DNA of 7,951 bases. Origin: an uncultured Parasutterella sp. (lineage in GTDB: Bacteria; Pseudomonadota; Gammaproteobacteria; Burkholderiales; Burkholderiaceae_F). Within the stretch, counting starts at the first letter, position 1, and every line of letters begins with the position of its first letter. A program made the translations under genes and the position numbers. The notes under the pieces were generated by a model. It saw only the letters and a list, made by a program, of their open reading frames with translations. It had not been told where the DNA came from and searched no databases. The stretch lies in NCBI GenBank assembly GCA_900766055.1, contig CAAFTZ010000071.1:1-7951 (forward strand), read 5' to 3'. This document shows positions 7,006 to 7,951 of this stretch, piece after piece.

Positions 7006-7043
7006 AGGTAAACCCTTAGGGGTATTTACCTAATCATAAGGTA
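7006..7043. promoter_or_regulatory. Two adjacent dyads upstream of the cytochrome gene
   Basis: The first dyad pairs AGGTAA (7006-7011) with TTACCT (7026-7031). It contains an inner ACCC (7012-7015) and GGGT (7020-7023) pair around TTAG. The second pairs TACCT (7027-7031, shared) with AGGTA (7039-7043) across 7 nt. The unit AGGTA/TACCT therefore occurs three times in 38 bp. A -10-like GATAAT follows at 7072-7077 without a clear -35, as at activator-dependent promoters. An alternative promoter lies before the dyads: TGGACA (6974-6979) and TTTACT (6998-7003), 18 nt apart. The regulator is not identifiable. The rest of the 245-nt gap (6935-7179) shows no gene, only A/T-rich DNA and a ~95-nt untranslated stretch before the cytochrome start. 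Confidence 0.45.
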
Positions 7044-7167
7044 GGTAGAAAAGCATTTTTCGTTTTCTTAAGATAATATTATGAATGTGAGAGCGGCGCT
7101 ACACCGTCTCTACTTGATTCTTAAGTCCAATAACATGCTTTCTAATTTCACCCTGGAAAGCGAAAAA

Positions 7168-7173
7168 AGGGAG
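7168..7173 (+). promoter_or_regulatory. Ribosome binding site fixing the cytochrome start
   Basis: AGGGAG lies 6 nt before ATG 7180, directly ahead of the membrane anchor. The in-frame ATG at 7081 lacks such a site and would add 33 hydrophilic residues before the anchor. Confidence 0.75.
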
Positions 7174-7179
7174 TACAAA

Positions 7180-7815
7180 ATGTCTCAAACCGGAAAATGG
7201 GGTACTTTTTGGATCCTCGTGATAGGCATCGTCGTCGGTATTCTGTGTACGGCAGGTCTCGTCGGTGTTGTTCAGTGGGCCGGTACCGATAAATTCTGCA
7301 CAGGCTGGTGCCACTCTATGGACGGCGTTACCTATGCATGGAAACAAGGCCAGCACGCCAGAACCCCGTCAGGTTACACAGCCGGATGCTCCGACTGCCA
7401 CCTCTTAAATGAAACAAATCGTCCGTTAACACCTGTTGCTTATGTTGAACTCCTGTTCGCAAAAGCAAAAGCCGGTTCTATTTCCGGTTTCGGCGAACTC
7501 CGCGGCACACTCAACACACCGCAGATGTGGCTGGAAAAACGTCCCGAACTTTCTAAGGCTGTAAACGACTGGATGGTCTCTTACAATTTCCGCAACTGCC
7601 GCGGTTGCCACAACTTAGCCGATATGTACAACGCTAAGAACCCGATGGTTGCTAAGATGCACGCCGGCTTCATCGACAAACCGACAAACTGCATCATGTG
7701 CCATAAGACCGCCGGTCACAACTACAAGATGGCTGACGAAATCATTAAGGCTACAGGCAAATGGCCTGATCCGGCCAAAGCTTGGGAACAGGCTGACGCC
7801 GCTGCTAAGAAATAA
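7180..7815 (+). CDS. NapC/NirT/NrfH-family membrane-anchored tetraheme cytochrome c
   Basis: Quinol-oxidising electron carrier: proteins of this family take electrons from the membrane quinol pool and pass them to a periplasmic reductase such as nitrate, nitrite, TMAO/DMSO or fumarate reductase. It has 211 residues. One N-terminal membrane anchor is at ~8-33, and the heme domain faces the periplasm. Four heme-attachment sites are visible: C40-TGW-C44-H45, C70-SD-C73-H74, C140-RG-C143-H144 and C171-IM-C174-H175. The first has three residues between the cysteines, not two, but keeps the family's CHxM pattern (M47). H59, H161 and H180 are candidate distal ligands. A Lys/Ala-rich tail follows the last heme. 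No reductase gene is adjacent in the window, so the partner cannot be named, and napC, nrfH, torC or cymA would all be guesses. The AGGGAG site at 7168-7173 supports ATG 7180. Confidence 0.88.
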   Translation: MSQTGKWGTFWILVIGIVVGILCTAGLVGVVQWAGTDKFCTGWCHSMDGVTYAWKQGQHARTPSGYTAGCSDCHLLNETNRPLTPVAYVELLFAKAKAGSISGFGELRGTLNTPQMWLEKRPELSKAVNDWMVSYNFRNCRGCHNLADMYNAKNPMVAKMHAGFIDKPTNCIMCHKTAGHNYKMADEIIKATGKWPDPAKAWEQADAAAKK

Positions 7816-7826
7816 TTCCTAGAACA

Positions 7827-7852
7827 AACGGAGCTCGAAAGTGAGCTCCGTT
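7827..7852. terminator. Perfect hairpin after the cytochrome gene
   Basis: AACGGAGCTC (7827-7836) and GAGCTCCGTT (7843-7852) form a perfect 10-bp stem with a 6-nt loop, 11 nt after the cytochrome stop. On the + strand it is followed by GTGCCC, not by a U-tract. On the - strand it is followed by TGTTCT, slightly more terminator-like. It probably ends or protects the cytochrome mRNA; a bidirectional role is possible. Confidence 0.6.
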
Positions 7853-7867
7853 GTGCCCATAAAACCC

Positions 7868-7925
7868 AAACTCCCGCGAAATAGTTCGGTATTGACTTTT
7901 AGTCTTTCAGGTTTCGCGGGAATTT
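7868..7925. terminator. Long-looped inverted repeat near the window end
   Basis: TCCCGCGAAA (7872-7881) and TTTCGCGGGA (7912-7921) are perfect 10-bp arms around a 30-nt loop. After one mismatch, AAA (7868-7870) and TTT (7923-7925) extend the stem. Inside the loop, GACT (7894-7897) and AGTC (7901-7904) form a small second hairpin. T-rich TTTGTTGTT follows on the + strand. It may be a second terminator, a palindromic repeat or part of a regulatory RNA. No gene is supported in 7816-7951. Confidence 0.45.
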
Positions 7926-7951
7926 GTTGTTAATGCCAAGAAGCTCGAGAA

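Noticed and set aside
7081..7179. Upstream in-frame ATG extending the cytochrome by 33 residues
   Set aside because: No ribosome site precedes ATG 7081. The extension is hydrophilic and would sit before the membrane anchor, whereas ATG 7180 has AGGGAG at good spacing and starts just ahead of the anchor.
7899..7951. Possible 3' end of a leftward gene (or a + strand start at ATG 7933)
   Set aside because: About 17 codons on the minus strand ending in TAA, or six on the plus strand without a ribosome site, are too little to support a gene. The stretch also overlaps the palindrome at 7868-7925.
1..7951. CRISPR array, insertion sequence, tRNA or rRNA
   Set aside because: No regularly spaced repeats, transposase-like frames, terminal inverted repeats or RNA gene patterns were seen; nearly all DNA is accounted for by housekeeping, mod and cytochrome genes.

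Overview
The window looks like chromosomal DNA of a betaproteobacterium of the order Burkholderiales. The main evidence is the order accB-accC-prmA-DUF3426, which I recall as usual in that group; E. coli has panF and other genes around accBC and prmA instead. Moderate base composition plus a NapC/NirT-type multiheme cytochrome would suit an anaerobic gut lineage such as Sutterellaceae, but that family-level placement is a guess.

Left part (1-3515, + strand): the 3' end of accB (biotin carrier), accC (biotin carboxylase), prmA (ribosomal protein L11 methyltransferase) and a single-pass membrane protein with a DUF3426-like C-terminal domain. They are closely spaced (12-17 nt gaps) and read as one housekeeping operon. 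It ends at a stop codon that overlaps the stop codon of the convergent modC. A terminator-like hairpin for this operon lies inside the 3' end of modC.

Middle part (3512-6934): a molybdate uptake and sensing locus. modA (periplasmic binding protein), modB (permease) and modC (ATPase) are transcribed leftward, and modE (molybdate-responsive repressor) is transcribed rightward. The 111-nt modA-modE gap contains a perfect 8-bp inverted repeat of the form CGnTAT...ATAnCG, which fits a ModE operator. The layout resembles the divergent E. coli modE/modABC arrangement, without modF.

Right part (6935-7951): a 245-nt intergenic region with two AGGTA/TACCT dyads, then a membrane-anchored tetraheme NapC/NirT/NrfH-type cytochrome c whose first heme site is CX3CH instead of CX2CH. 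Two perfect 10-bp-stem hairpins follow. No terminal reductase is visible, so the cytochrome appears monocistronic within the window.

Working together: ModABC would supply molybdenum under ModE control. The cytochrome would carry quinol electrons to a periplasmic reductase encoded elsewhere, possibly a molybdoenzyme; that link rests on adjacency alone. Most of the window is ordinary. The points most worth a second look are the CX3CH heme site, the dyads upstream of the cytochrome, and a DUF3426 protein with no zinc ribbon.
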